Positions 16,474 to 24,602 of a stretch of DNA of 42,021 nt are shown here, piece by piece (the stretch's first letter is position 1; every line of letters starts with the position of its first letter). Source of the stretch: an uncultured Pirellulaceae bacterium (lineage in GTDB: Bacteria; Planctomycetota; Planctomycetia; Pirellulales; Pirellulaceae); assembly GCA_937944405.1 (NCBI GenBank), contig CALDYR010000008.1, forward strand, positions 1-42,021, in the 5' to 3' direction. Below the pieces are notes generated by a model that had not been told where the DNA came from, ran no database searches, and saw nothing but the letters and a program-made list of their open reading frames with translations. A program made the position numbers and the translations under genes.

Positions 16474-18132
16474 ATGAACGCCCCCCCGAAAAACCATATC
16501 GAAGCATTGACCGGAATTCGTTTTGTGGCCGCCTTTGGTGTCTTCATCCAGCACATGCTGGGGAAACTGGGAATGACGCGTTTCTACTGCCCTTTTGGCG
16601 ACGGTGGAGTCACGTTTTTCTTTGTGTTGTCGGGATTCATTCTGACCTACGTTTATGCTGACCGTTTGACGCGTTACCGCGATGTGCCTCGATTTTATTT
16701 CACCCGGTGGGCAAGAATCTGGCCGCTTCATGTGGTGACCCTGGCGGTTTACATTTTCTGCTTCTTTAAACTGGCACATATTTACAATCACGCGCTCCCG
16801 ACCCGCAAACTGATTGTCAACGTGCTGCTTTTACAAAGCTGGATCCCCAGCTACTCTTGGTGCTTCTTTTACAACGGGGTCAGTTGGAGCATTTCAACCG
16901 AAGCCTTTTTCTATTTTATGTTCCCGTTGCTGATTATTAAACGCGGCGGTTTCTGGCTGAAGTACATCATTGCCACGGTTGCAATCGCTGCATATGTGAT
17001 GACCATTTTTATATTTTCCGATGCGATCAACCAAACGGGTTGGGCATCAGTGATTCCACTGATGCACTGTTTTCCGGTGGTCCGATTATTTGAATTTATG
17101 ACCGGCATGGCCGTCGCGCGGTTGTTTCTCGCACGCCCCCGTCTGATGACCGATCAGCGATCAATCTGGAAAGACACGTTGATCGAATTAGGCGTGATCG
17201 GTTTGTTGGTGGCGTACTACGTGTGCCGTCTCTATTTTCCGAACACGTCGCAATGGCCAGTGATGCTCCGTACCTTGTTGTCAAAGGTCGGCCCTGTTTT
17301 CTTTTTCGCGACGATCATTTTTTTCTTTTCACACACGCGCGGCGTCATCGGAAGATTCATGGGGTGCCGTCTAATGGTTTACCTTGGAGAAATAAGTTTC
17401 GCGTTTTATATGATTCATTTCTTTTTCATCAGATTGTTAGAAGGTTACGATTTCCAACCCCTACCGATGTACTACGGCGGTTTGTTTGGGGCGACACTTG
17501 TGCTTTCGATCGCAAGTGCGTCGTTGCTGTACCATGTCGTCGAACTACCCTCCAAGGCGTGCCTGTTGGCGCTTTATGATCGCGGAATTTTCGCCATGGC
17601 CGGCCAAGCGTTCAATCGGATTAAAATAACGTTTCAAAGCGCAGTGTTTTGGGCGTCTGTTGCTACCGTTGCTACCACGACGTTGGTGCTACAAAACTGG
17701 ACGTTAGATCGGTTCGAAAATAAACAGGCTGCCAAAATTATCGAAAACACAGAACTCTTCGACCGCCCGGTTCACTTTGGCAACGAAGCAATTTTGTTCG
17801 GATTGGTCAGTCGAAAGCACGACCAAAATATCGAAATCGAATTGGCTTGGGTCAAGAAACGCAGCACCGGGCGACCGCGATTTGTCGAAATTTACTCCAG
17901 CGACAATCAACCGCGCAACAACATCAGACCGGGAATCGGCACTTACGCCAACGCCCCCGCTGGCAAACTGTTCCTTGAAAAAATAAGCATCGCCAGCGAA
18001 AAATTCACAGCATCGGACCGACTGTCGATGCGGTTTTTCAGTCAAAAAGAAAAATCGGCGATCGTCATCACTGGGCCCCGTGATCACAAAAATCCACAAC
18101 TGTACATCTACACTCACGCTGGCACTGATTAA
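16474..18132 (+). CDS. OafA/Acyltransferase-3 family membrane acyltransferase
   Basis: 552 residues. The N-terminal 370 residues form the multi-helix acyltransferase-3 domain: the conserved first-helix pattern EALTGIRFVAAFGVFIQH contains the Arg16 and His27 expected at the active site. Further landmarks are VTFFFVLSGFILTYVYADRL, RFYFTRWARIWPLHVV and NGVSWSISTEAFFYFMFPLL. The family O-acylates polysaccharides or lipids at the membrane. After a last helix (about 388-406) there is an extracytoplasmic C-terminal domain of about 140 residues, predicted beta-rich, not a recognisable SGNH hydrolase. The O-antigen-ligase-like gene further along suggests a surface polysaccharide role. Confidence 0.88.
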   Translation: MNAPPKNHIEALTGIRFVAAFGVFIQHMLGKLGMTRFYCPFGDGGVTFFFVLSGFILTYVYADRLTRYRDVPRFYFTRWARIWPLHVVTLAVYIFCFFKLAHIYNHALPTRKLIVNVLLLQSWIPSYSWCFFYNGVSWSISTEAFFYFMFPLLIIKRGGFWLKYIIATVAIAAYVMTIFIFSDAINQTGWASVIPLMHCFPVVRLFEFMTGMAVARLFLARPRLMTDQRSIWKDTLIELGVIGLLVAYYVCRLYFPNTSQWPVMLRTLLSKVGPVFFFATIIFFFSHTRGVIGRFMGCRLMVYLGEISFAFYMIHFFFIRLLEGYDFQPLPMYYGGLFGATLVLSIASASLLYHVVELPSKACLLALYDRGIFAMAGQAFNRIKITFQSAVFWASVATVATTTLVLQNWTLDRFENKQAAKIIENTELFDRPVHFGNEAILFGLVSRKHDQNIEIELAWVKKRSTGRPRFVEIYSSDNQPRNNIRPGIGTYANAPAGKLFLEKISIASEKFTASDRLSMRFFSQKEKSAIVITGPRDHKNPQLYIYTHAGTD

Positions 18133-18192
18133 CGCGTGCAACGTAGCTTCCTGGTTTGCGTTCGATGTGTTTGCGTTCGTTTAGCGCCCGAT

Positions 18193-18861
18193 TTAATTAC
18201 CGGCGCTGCCGTTGATTGCTTTCCAAATGATCGGATCCTCCAAAGTTTGCGCTATGTGATTGACATGTGAAAAATCGCAGCCGGCGCTGTGTTGGGTTGG
18301 AACTGCGATCACGGTCGCGCCTGCCGCGACCGCAGCGCGACTGCCGGTGACACTATCTTCAAGTACCAGTAATTGTTGCGGTGTGAGTCCCATTTTTTTT
18401 GCTGCTAATAAATAGACGTCGGGATGCGGTTTTCCATTAACCACGCTCTCCGCGGTCAACACAAATTCAAAACGCGGCAGAAGATCGAACTGGTTGAGTG
18501 CGATATTCGCAAATTGTCGATGGCTGCTAGTGGCGACTGCTTTCGGAATTTTTCTTTGCTCCAATTGCTCCAACAATTCTATCAGCCCTGCCATTGGACG
18601 AATTTCGCGCGGTAGCAGGTCGGCAAAAATGTCAGCCGATTCGGTCTGAAGTTGATCTGCGGAATCGGTCAACTGACAATGTTCGATCATCAACTCGAAC
18701 GCTTTCTTTTCCGGCAACCCCATCATCAACAGCTTTAGCTGCTGCGTAAATTCGTGCCCGCGCGGTTTCAGCAGCAATTCCCCTACCACGTTGTAAAGGT
18801 CTTCGGTATTGAACATCAGTCCATCCATGTCAAAGATCACTGCTTCGATTGTTGATTTCAC
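18193..18861 (-). CDS. HAD-superfamily hydrolase, beta-phosphoglucomutase/phosphatase-like
   Basis: About 222 residues from the GTG at 18861, which fits the usual length of this group. An in-frame TTG at 18960 would add 33 atypical residues and run through an inverted repeat (CTCCCG/CGGGAG at 18902-18917), so it is less likely. HAD motifs: I FDMDGLMFNTE with the nucleophile Asp and its +2 Asp; II ATSSHR; III Lys in NGKPHPDVY; IV LEDSVTGSRAA. The cap domain is helical, as in subfamily I phosphatases acting on sugar phosphates. The exact substrate cannot be told from sequence. Confidence 0.85.
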   Translation of the reverse strand: MKSTIEAVIFDMDGLMFNTEDLYNVVGELLLKPRGHEFTQQLKLLMMGLPEKKAFELMIEHCQLTDSADQLQTESADIFADLLPREIRPMAGLIELLEQLEQRKIPKAVATSSHRQFANIALNQFDLLPRFEFVLTAESVVNGKPHPDVYLLAAKKMGLTPQQLLVLEDSVTGSRAAVAAGATVIAVPTQHSAGCDFSHVNHIAQTLEDPIIWKAINGSAGN

Positions 18862-19743
18862 GATTAGTGGTTCTGTCGTTAGGTTTGAGTTTATTCCAAG
18901 TCTCCCGCCGGTCGGGAGTTGGGCATTGGTTTTGACCGCTATTGAGTGGCGTTGCTTCAAATTCTCTTCTATGCCTCTGTTGATCGTAAGAGGCCGAGGT
19001 TACACCAAAACAAAAACCAAAAATACTCCACAGCGGTGCCGGATCACCGTACTTCAACGATTGACATTTCTAGCCACGGTACAGTGAGAATCGAAAATCT
19101 GAAGACACCGCGTACGCTGTTTTCACGACGTTAAAAAAAATTTCCCCAATCGAGAGTTCTCCAACTATTTCCTTAAGCTTGCCGGTCATCTCTTTTAGAC
19201 CGCGATCTGGGAAATTTGAACGGAGTTGGCGGTGGAGTGTCCAACGTTGACTTTTTGAAACGATGTTGGTGTTTTTTGCAAACAGCGTAGCGTTAGGGCA
19301 ACGCCAACGCGCGTCTCTAAATCTGGTTCGGAGCCGACAGAAGTCGTTTCCGAAAAAAATGTCCAATAAAAATTAAAGAAAACAAGCGATGCGCTGCGTG
19401 AAAAGCACTACCGCGAAGTGATTGGCATGGGCCCTGCGTTGAGTCGATTTCAACAAATCAAATACCTTCCGACGGTAATTTGTGAAAAGACCCCATTCGA
19501 TCGATGGGATGGATGGGGGCTTTTTTTTCTTTGGGGCTTTAACGATTACGGCGACTGCGTTGCGTTCTCTGGATGGTCAGCATGAGCTAATAAAGGTGGC
19601 GGTGAGTGGCCGAAAATTGATGGAGTAGGCTCTTGCCTACCGATCACCACACCGCCTAAGTTTGCCGCTGCTGCCGGACTCGATTCTGACAGCGCTGCGG
19701 GAAATACTTCTGCGTCCCACCTCCATCGACGAATTCGCCAATT
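18862..19743. other. Long intergenic stretch with hairpins and possible gene remnant
   Basis: About 880 bp between the HAD gene and the O-antigen-ligase gene without a convincing gene. It holds the hairpin at 18902-18917, an inverted GCGTT/AACGC pair near 19287, a terminator-like structure at 19491-19528, and a perfect GTAGGC-TCTT-GCCTAC hairpin (19625-19640) inside a larger imperfect stem just before the next gene. The frame reading HYREVIGMGPALSRF near 19405-19450 looks like a protein remnant. Confidence 0.5.
19491..19528 (+). terminator. Possible intrinsic terminator
   Basis: CCCCAT (19491-19496) can pair with ATGGGG (19513-19518), followed by GC and eight T (19521-19528). The loop is long and contains another ATGGG that could compete. 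No intact gene precedes it on the plus strand; it may end a small transcript or belong to a decayed gene. Confidence 0.4.
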
Positions 19744-21186
19744 ATGGAAATCATAATCTTCATCGCGCTGATCACCGGCTTAGTTTGGGTGATGGTTGCG
19801 TTGAAATACAGCGTTAGTTTCACACGCAGATTTCAGATGATTCCCGCTTTGGGGTTTCTCGTGATTTTGACTGGTTGCGTGTTCAATTTCGATTTCTTTC
19901 ACGTATCCGGCGGCCCGGTCCCAATCACTTTGGATCGTTTAGCATTAGCTGGCTTGATTGGCGTTTTTGCTTGGCAGTGCGTGCAGGGCAAAGAAAGCCT
20001 GCAGCGGTTTCATGCGGCGGATTGCGGAGTCTTGATTTTGACCGCGATCATCACCCTCAGCACCGTAATGCACGATTTCACCTTTTTGGGTAATATGCCG
20101 GCCTCGCGTTTGTTGTTTTTTAACTTACTCCCGGTCGCGCTTTACATGGTGATACGGCATGCTCGGTTGAGCGATAACGACCTCAAACTGATTTCTTTTG
20201 GCTTTGTCGGATTGGGATTGTATCTGGCGGTGACCGCGATCGCCGAAACACGCGGCTTGGGCAGTATCGTTTTTCCACGTTTCATCATGAATCCAGAGTT
20301 TGAGGAATTCTTTGGGCGCGGACGAGGCCCGTTTTTGAACCCCGTTTCCAATGGCGTTTGCATGGTGGTGTGCCTTTGCTGCCTGTGGATGTGGTTTCCC
20401 AACAGTTCCCTGCGCCGCAGAGTCGTGATCGTGGGTTTAGCCGGTTTGATGAGTATAGGAATTTACTCGACCCTCACGCGCAGTGTCTGGATGGGGCTGG
20501 TCTTCGCCGCAGCGATCGTGGTGTTCATGCCCTCCAGCCAGACCGAAAAGGGGGCGATGGTCGTGCTCGCGTCGCTGCTGGTGATATGTTTGGTGCCTGT
20601 ATTGGGCGATAAACTCACCTCCTTCAAACGCGATAAAAACGTCAGCGTCGCAGACATGGAAAATTCGGCGCGACTGAGGCCGATGTTTCTTACCGTGGCG
20701 ACCAGAATGGTAGTCGATCGGCCTTTTTGGGGGGTTGGATTTGGGCAGTACGCGCGCGAAAAATACCCCTACCTTCAAGACCCGTACTCCGCCGAACCGC
20801 TGTCGATGACAAAATCCTACATGCAACACAACATCTTTTTGGCTTACGTCACCGAAACGGGATTTATGGGACTGAGCGCGCTGCTGTTGATGTTGGGGCT
20901 GTTTTTCCGCTTCGCATGGGTGATCTGGAGAGACCTTCGGCTTTCCTTTTGGCAACGCCAATTCGGGTTGCTGTTGATGGCCATGATCGCCAACCACGGA
21001 ATCAATGGAATGTTTCACGACGTGTCCATCATCCCGATGGAGAACATGTTGCTGTTCTTTTTGGCGGCGTTGGTGGGCAATATTTATTGCACTCGCGCGG
21101 CATTGGAACGATCCTCCGAAGCACATATCGATTCCCAAACCCAAAATCGAATCAAGACGCCAACGTCCGGTGCGATGGTTGGTTGA
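19744..21186 (+). CDS. O-antigen ligase/polymerase family membrane protein (Wzy_C type)
   Basis: 480 residues with about eleven hydrophobic segments. Features typical of the O-antigen ligase/Wzy family are the helix pair around IYSTLTRSVWMGLVFAAAIVVF and the large extracytoplasmic loop with GVGFGQYAREKYPYL followed by QHNIFLAYVTETGFMG. The family joins or polymerises sugar units on lipid carriers at the periplasmic face. The ATG at 19744 lies directly before the first hydrophobic segment. With the acyltransferase upstream it may belong to surface polysaccharide production, although the usual glycosyltransferase cluster is absent from the window. It is convergent with the CPBP protease gene, 54 bp apart. 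Confidence 0.87.
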   Translation: MEIIIFIALITGLVWVMVALKYSVSFTRRFQMIPALGFLVILTGCVFNFDFFHVSGGPVPITLDRLALAGLIGVFAWQCVQGKESLQRFHAADCGVLILTAIITLSTVMHDFTFLGNMPASRLLFFNLLPVALYMVIRHARLSDNDLKLISFGFVGLGLYLAVTAIAETRGLGSIVFPRFIMNPEFEEFFGRGRGPFLNPVSNGVCMVVCLCCLWMWFPNSSLRRRVVIVGLAGLMSIGIYSTLTRSVWMGLVFAAAIVVFMPSSQTEKGAMVVLASLLVICLVPVLGDKLTSFKRDKNVSVADMENSARLRPMFLTVATRMVVDRPFWGVGFGQYAREKYPYLQDPYSAEPLSMTKSYMQHNIFLAYVTETGFMGLSALLLMLGLFFRFAWVIWRDLRLSFWQRQFGLLLMAMIANHGINGMFHDVSIIPMENMLLFFLAALVGNIYCTRAALERSSEAHIDSQTQNRIKTPTSGAMVG

Positions 21187-21240
21187 CTTCTGAAAAGTGT
21201 GTCCCGCAAATGTCAGCGACCGTTTGTTTGATGGTTTGAT

Positions 21241-21981
21241 CTACCAGAGCTGCCACTGGGCAAACCAGATCACATACAGTCCCAACAATAAATTCGTTAT
21301 CGCGTGAGCCACCACGCAGTCCCAGACGTTACCCGTTTTGAGCATCAGCCAAGTGACCAGGCTAAACCAGGCGATCGCTGCGACCGCCTCGCCGGGGTGG
21401 GTCGCGACTCCGTAAACGGTGGGCGCAAGGACCGCCGACCAAGACAATCCTTGGAGCGGAACCATTTCCCAGTCCGGGTCATGGACGTAGCGTACCACCA
21501 ATCCACGCAGAAAAAGTTCTTCGATGATCGGCACGATGATCGCCAACACCACGAAACGGGGCACTAAAAACGCAATCTGCCAACCCACCGTCGGCAAATG
21601 CAAGAAGGGGTTAAACGAGGGACGTTCAGCAGACGTTCTGCCCCAACCCACCAACCCCATCACATAATTCTCAATCTCAAGGTGGCACAGTCCTACCCAG
21701 ACAATGATGCCCACCGCCCCCACCAGCACACTCAGCGGTGAAATGTTTAGCGGAAAATGTCGGAAGTAGACTTTTCGGAACCAAATCATCAGGCTCATTG
21801 CAATCGCTATTTGGACGATCAGCATCACCATGTAAGTTTTGGTGTCAAACGAAACGACGCCATCAGCGGCCTGCTGAGTCCCTGCAAAGCTTGGGTACCA
21901 CTGCACGATGACCAAAAAAACAAATAACGGCAGCAAAAAAGCCAAGGTGGGTCTGTGAATAAGGGGAGGGGAAACAGTCAT
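21241..21981 (-). CDS. CPBP-family intramembrane metalloprotease
   Basis: 246 residues with about six to seven hydrophobic segments. The diagnostic motif EELFLRG (Glu154, Glu155, Arg159) is followed by conserved His residues in ATHPGE (about 198) and VAHAITNLLLG (about 228), the pattern of CPBP (CaaX protease / bacteriocin-processing) glutamic-type membrane proteases. The substrate is unknown; in bacteria these act in peptide maturation, immunity or signalling. It is transcribed away from the isoaspartate methyltransferase gene across about 150 bp. Confidence 0.88.
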   Translation of the reverse strand: MTVSPPLIHRPTLAFLLPLFVFLVIVQWYPSFAGTQQAADGVVSFDTKTYMVMLIVQIAIAMSLMIWFRKVYFRHFPLNISPLSVLVGAVGIIVWVGLCHLEIENYVMGLVGWGRTSAERPSFNPFLHLPTVGWQIAFLVPRFVVLAIIVPIIEELFLRGLVVRYVHDPDWEMVPLQGLSWSAVLAPTVYGVATHPGEAVAAIAWFSLVTWLMLKTGNVWDCVVAHAITNLLLGLYVIWFAQWQLW

Positions 21982-22128
21982 AAGGTCCGAATTTCTGTCA
22001 AAGCGCCAATCGGGTTATTATTAGACGATAATCTAAAATACAATTTTTAGTAACACTTCGGCGATGTGAAACCGCGGCAACTCCCTTTCGTTGCCGTGAG
22101 TCGCTTAATTCCAACCGCACCACAAACC

Positions 22129-23367
22129 ATGAAACCAAATCTATTGAATCAAAAAACTTTAGCGCTTGTGGTGACGACATTGTTCATCGGTGTTTCTTCG
22201 GCTCACGGTTTCCAGAACGAACGTTTTTGGGACAGGCAGCGATCGAACATGGTTGAGGTAGCGGTCAAAAAAGCGGGCGTCAAAGATCCACGTGTTTTAA
22301 AATCTATCGCCGATACCCCCCGTCACGAATTCGTTCCCCGCAACATGCTCAGCCGTGCGTATCTTGACGCCGGGGTGCCGATCGGATTTAAGCAAACAAT
22401 TTCGTCACCCTTCATCGTGGCCTACATGACCGAAACCCTAGACCCGCAACCAACCGACAAGGTTTTGGAAATTGGTACCGGCAGCGGTTACCAGGCCGCC
22501 ATTTTAAGCCCCTTGGTCCAAGAGGTTTACTCGATCGAAATCGTCAAACAACTTGGCGTTCGCGCCGCCAAAACCCTGAAAAAACTAAAGTACAAAAACG
22601 TCACCACCAAAATCGGGGACGGTTATTTAGGGTGGCAGGAGCACGCGCCTTTCGACAAAATTATCGTCACATGTTCGCCTGAAGACATTCCCCAGCCCTT
22701 GGTCGATCAGTTAAAAGAAGGCGGGATGATCGTCGTCCCCATCGGCCAGCGCCATCAACAGACGCTGTACCAAATGTTAAAAAAAGACGGGGAAATGGTT
22801 CAAAAAGCCCTCCGGCCCACGCTGTTTGTGCCGATGACTGGGACCGCTGAAGACAATCGTAAAATCAAACCAGACCCGACCCAGCCCACTTTGCTCAACG
22901 GCGGTTTTGAAGCCGGGCTGGATGAAAACGGATTCGTTAAAGGGTGGTACTATCAACGCCAGTTGGAAAAAATCGACACCGGCAACATTCCCCAAGGCCA
23001 GAGCTACGTTCAGTTCGAAAACCAAGTTCCCGGTCAACACGCCCATCTGATGCAGGCCATTGCGATCGATGGCAAAGCGGTTCCCGTGGTGACCTTTTCG
23101 GCGCAGATGGCAACCACCAATGTCATCCAAGGGCTTTATCCACAGGACATGGCAGACGTTGTACTAACGTTTTATGACCAAGGGCAAAAGGATGTCAGCA
23201 CGACTTACCTAGGCCCCCTCACAGGCACCCATGACTGGCAACGGCTTTCCAAACAAGTCAGGGTTCCGCTGTCAGCAAAAATGGCGATCGTTCGGATAGG
23301 ATTATTCGGTGCAACGGGTGTCGCAAAATTCGACGGAGTCCAACTATCAGCACCGACAAAAGAGTGA
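22129..23367 (+). CDS. Exported protein-L-isoaspartate O-methyltransferase-like protein with extra C-terminal domain
   Basis: 412 residues from the ATG at 22129; an in-frame GTG at 22066 would precede the signal peptide with 21 unlikely residues. Signal peptide about 1-28 (LALVVTTLFIGVSSAHG). The PCMT domain spans about 38-235, with TISSPFIVAYMTE (substrate loop, usually ISQP) and SAM motif I VLEIGTGSGYQAA at 112-124. It methylates damaged Asp residues using S-adenosylmethionine. After it, about 175 residues form a beta-rich, carbohydrate-binding-like domain (LLNGGFEAGLDENGFVKGWY). Export raises the question of SAM supply outside the cytoplasm; the signal could instead be an anchor. Confidence 0.85.
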   Translation: MKPNLLNQKTLALVVTTLFIGVSSAHGFQNERFWDRQRSNMVEVAVKKAGVKDPRVLKSIADTPRHEFVPRNMLSRAYLDAGVPIGFKQTISSPFIVAYMTETLDPQPTDKVLEIGTGSGYQAAILSPLVQEVYSIEIVKQLGVRAAKTLKKLKYKNVTTKIGDGYLGWQEHAPFDKIIVTCSPEDIPQPLVDQLKEGGMIVVPIGQRHQQTLYQMLKKDGEMVQKALRPTLFVPMTGTAEDNRKIKPDPTQPTLLNGGFEAGLDENGFVKGWYYQRQLEKIDTGNIPQGQSYVQFENQVPGQHAHLMQAIAIDGKAVPVVTFSAQMATTNVIQGLYPQDMADVVLTFYDQGQKDVSTTYLGPLTGTHDWQRLSKQVRVPLSAKMAIVRIGLFGATGVAKFDGVQLSAPTKE

Positions 23368-23377
23368 CCCGCGTGCT

Positions 23378-23893
23378 TTACCGACGGGGCAGGGGGCTTA
23401 CTGAACGACGGTCGGGTAACGTTGATCCCGATCGACCGCTCTTCCTCGTCGGAACGGTCGTGCCGCTGGATTTGCTTGGGGCTCCGTTCTGACGGGTCGG
23501 CAAACTGGTGTTCGCGCCATAGCCACGACGGGGAAGGCTGGTCCCCTGTCTCCCGGGCAAACTGGTGCTATTTCTCCAGGGCATGCTGGTGCCGCTTCTT
23601 CCCGGAAGGCTGGTGCCTCGATATCGCGATGGAAGGGTGCCCCAAGATGTGCGGGCGGCAGACGCTTCACCACCGGTTCCCGAGAGTTCGATCCAGTTGG
23701 TCGGGCTGCTGGGGGTTTGCAAAATCCTCTTTCCAGACGCGCCCTTGGCCCTGTCTTCCACGGTTCTGCGATCAGGCAAAGTACTGTTGTCCGCAGACGG
23801 CCAATCGGCGGGCTTATAGCGCTGGGATTCACAGCCGAAAAAAGTCAGACTGACGCAGGCAACAATCAAGAAAGAAAAGTTTTTCAAGGACAT
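23378..23893 (-). CDS. Repeat-bearing lipoprotein of unknown function
   Basis: 171 residues. Lipoprotein signal with the lipidation Cys at residue 21 (SLTFFGCESQ). The mature protein is low in hydrophobic residues and carries a short recurring motif of the form (G)TSLPGR/SLPRR, visible about eight times between residues 38 and 171 (GTLPSRYRGTSLPGRSGTS, NTSLPTRQ, GTTVPTRK, GSTLPDRRS). The first copy, STLPDRR, recurs near the end. It is predicted to be disordered and basic, possibly binding an anionic polymer. No known domain. It is convergent with the methyltransferase gene, only 10 bp apart. Confidence 0.65.
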   Translation of the reverse strand: MSLKNFSFLIVACVSLTFFGCESQRYKPADWPSADNSTLPDRRTVEDRAKGASGKRILQTPSSPTNWIELSGTGGEASAARTSWGTLPSRYRGTSLPGRSGTSMPWRNSTSLPGRQGTSLPRRGYGANTSLPTRQNGAPSKSSGTTVPTRKSGRSGSTLPDRRSVSPLPRR

Positions 23894-24602
23894 CAGATTT
23901 TTCTAACAGGTGTGAAACATGCTCTACCTGTGATATCGTCGAAACGAATTCAAGGCGGTCATTCAATCTAATCGTTGCCCCTGTTTTGGGAAGCGTGGCG
24001 TGGTAGGATTTACCGGTTTTTCCAAGCAAAGAGTTCACGTAAAGATTTGCCTCTATACGCCGCAGGTGGCAATTCATAGGAAAGCAGCAGTGGAACGGTT
24101 TTGTGTTTCGGTTGGCAATATTGAATCGCGATAATCGAATTATTTTGCCCTAACTGCGTTATGCGGGAGTCAGGCACACTCTTCCCTGTCGGCGTTTCAG
24201 GCACGACCATTACGACAGCAACATTCATCACCAGCGACATTTACGAGAGAAACCTAGATTCCAGCATGACCGGTCGACGATGCTGCAAGTGACAAACTGA
24301 ACAAAGGATTGTTCAGCGGACGTTCCTCTTCTGCTGAACGCTACGAGTGAATCGAATTCGTTTGAGCTAACGGAAGGCTCTGGCGGTTTACTTGACATAA
24401 GATCGTTGCGATAGCCGCGCACTACAACCTTAACGGCGCTTTGACTGAAGTGCTTTCCCACGGCATCACTTCTGAAATAACGACTCACATCTTAATTCAA
24501 GTGATGTATTACCGTAGGTGAGGCGGCCGAAAACACCGACTGTATTGGAAGGGTTCGTTAATCGCTTTCGCAACGGACTGCAAACATGGAGACTAGTCTA
24601 AG
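23894..24602. other. Long intergenic stretch with a 10-bp-stem hairpin
   Basis: 709 bp between the minus-strand lipoprotein and the plus-strand CGC-repeat protein. Two short minus-strand frames (24010-24240, 24228-24488) lack convincing family features and ribosome-binding sites. A stem with arms 24311-24320 and 24330-24339 (GTTCAGCGGA / TCTGCTGAAC, one G-T pair, 9-bp loop) stands out. The region should contain both divergent promoters, but none was assigned with confidence. Confidence 0.5.

Noticed and set aside
18862-18960. N-terminal extension of the HAD phosphatase from a TTG at 18960
   Set aside because: The additional 33 residues do not match the family and the DNA contains a hairpin (18902-18917); the GTG at 18861 gives the expected length.
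19070-19366. 98-residue minus-strand frame in the gap before the O-antigen ligase gene
   Set aside because: No ribosome-binding site or recognised family; the N-terminal half runs through an inverted-repeat region. It may be a decayed fragment, but there is no support for an active gene.
20437-21144. 235-residue frame antisense to the O-antigen ligase gene
   Set aside because: It is fully inside a convincing membrane protein gene and reads as His/Gln/Arg-rich sequence without any domain.
24010-24488. Two overlapping short minus-strand frames upstream of the CGC-repeat gene
   Set aside because: No start signal, no domain and no membrane or signal segment that would set them apart from chance frames.
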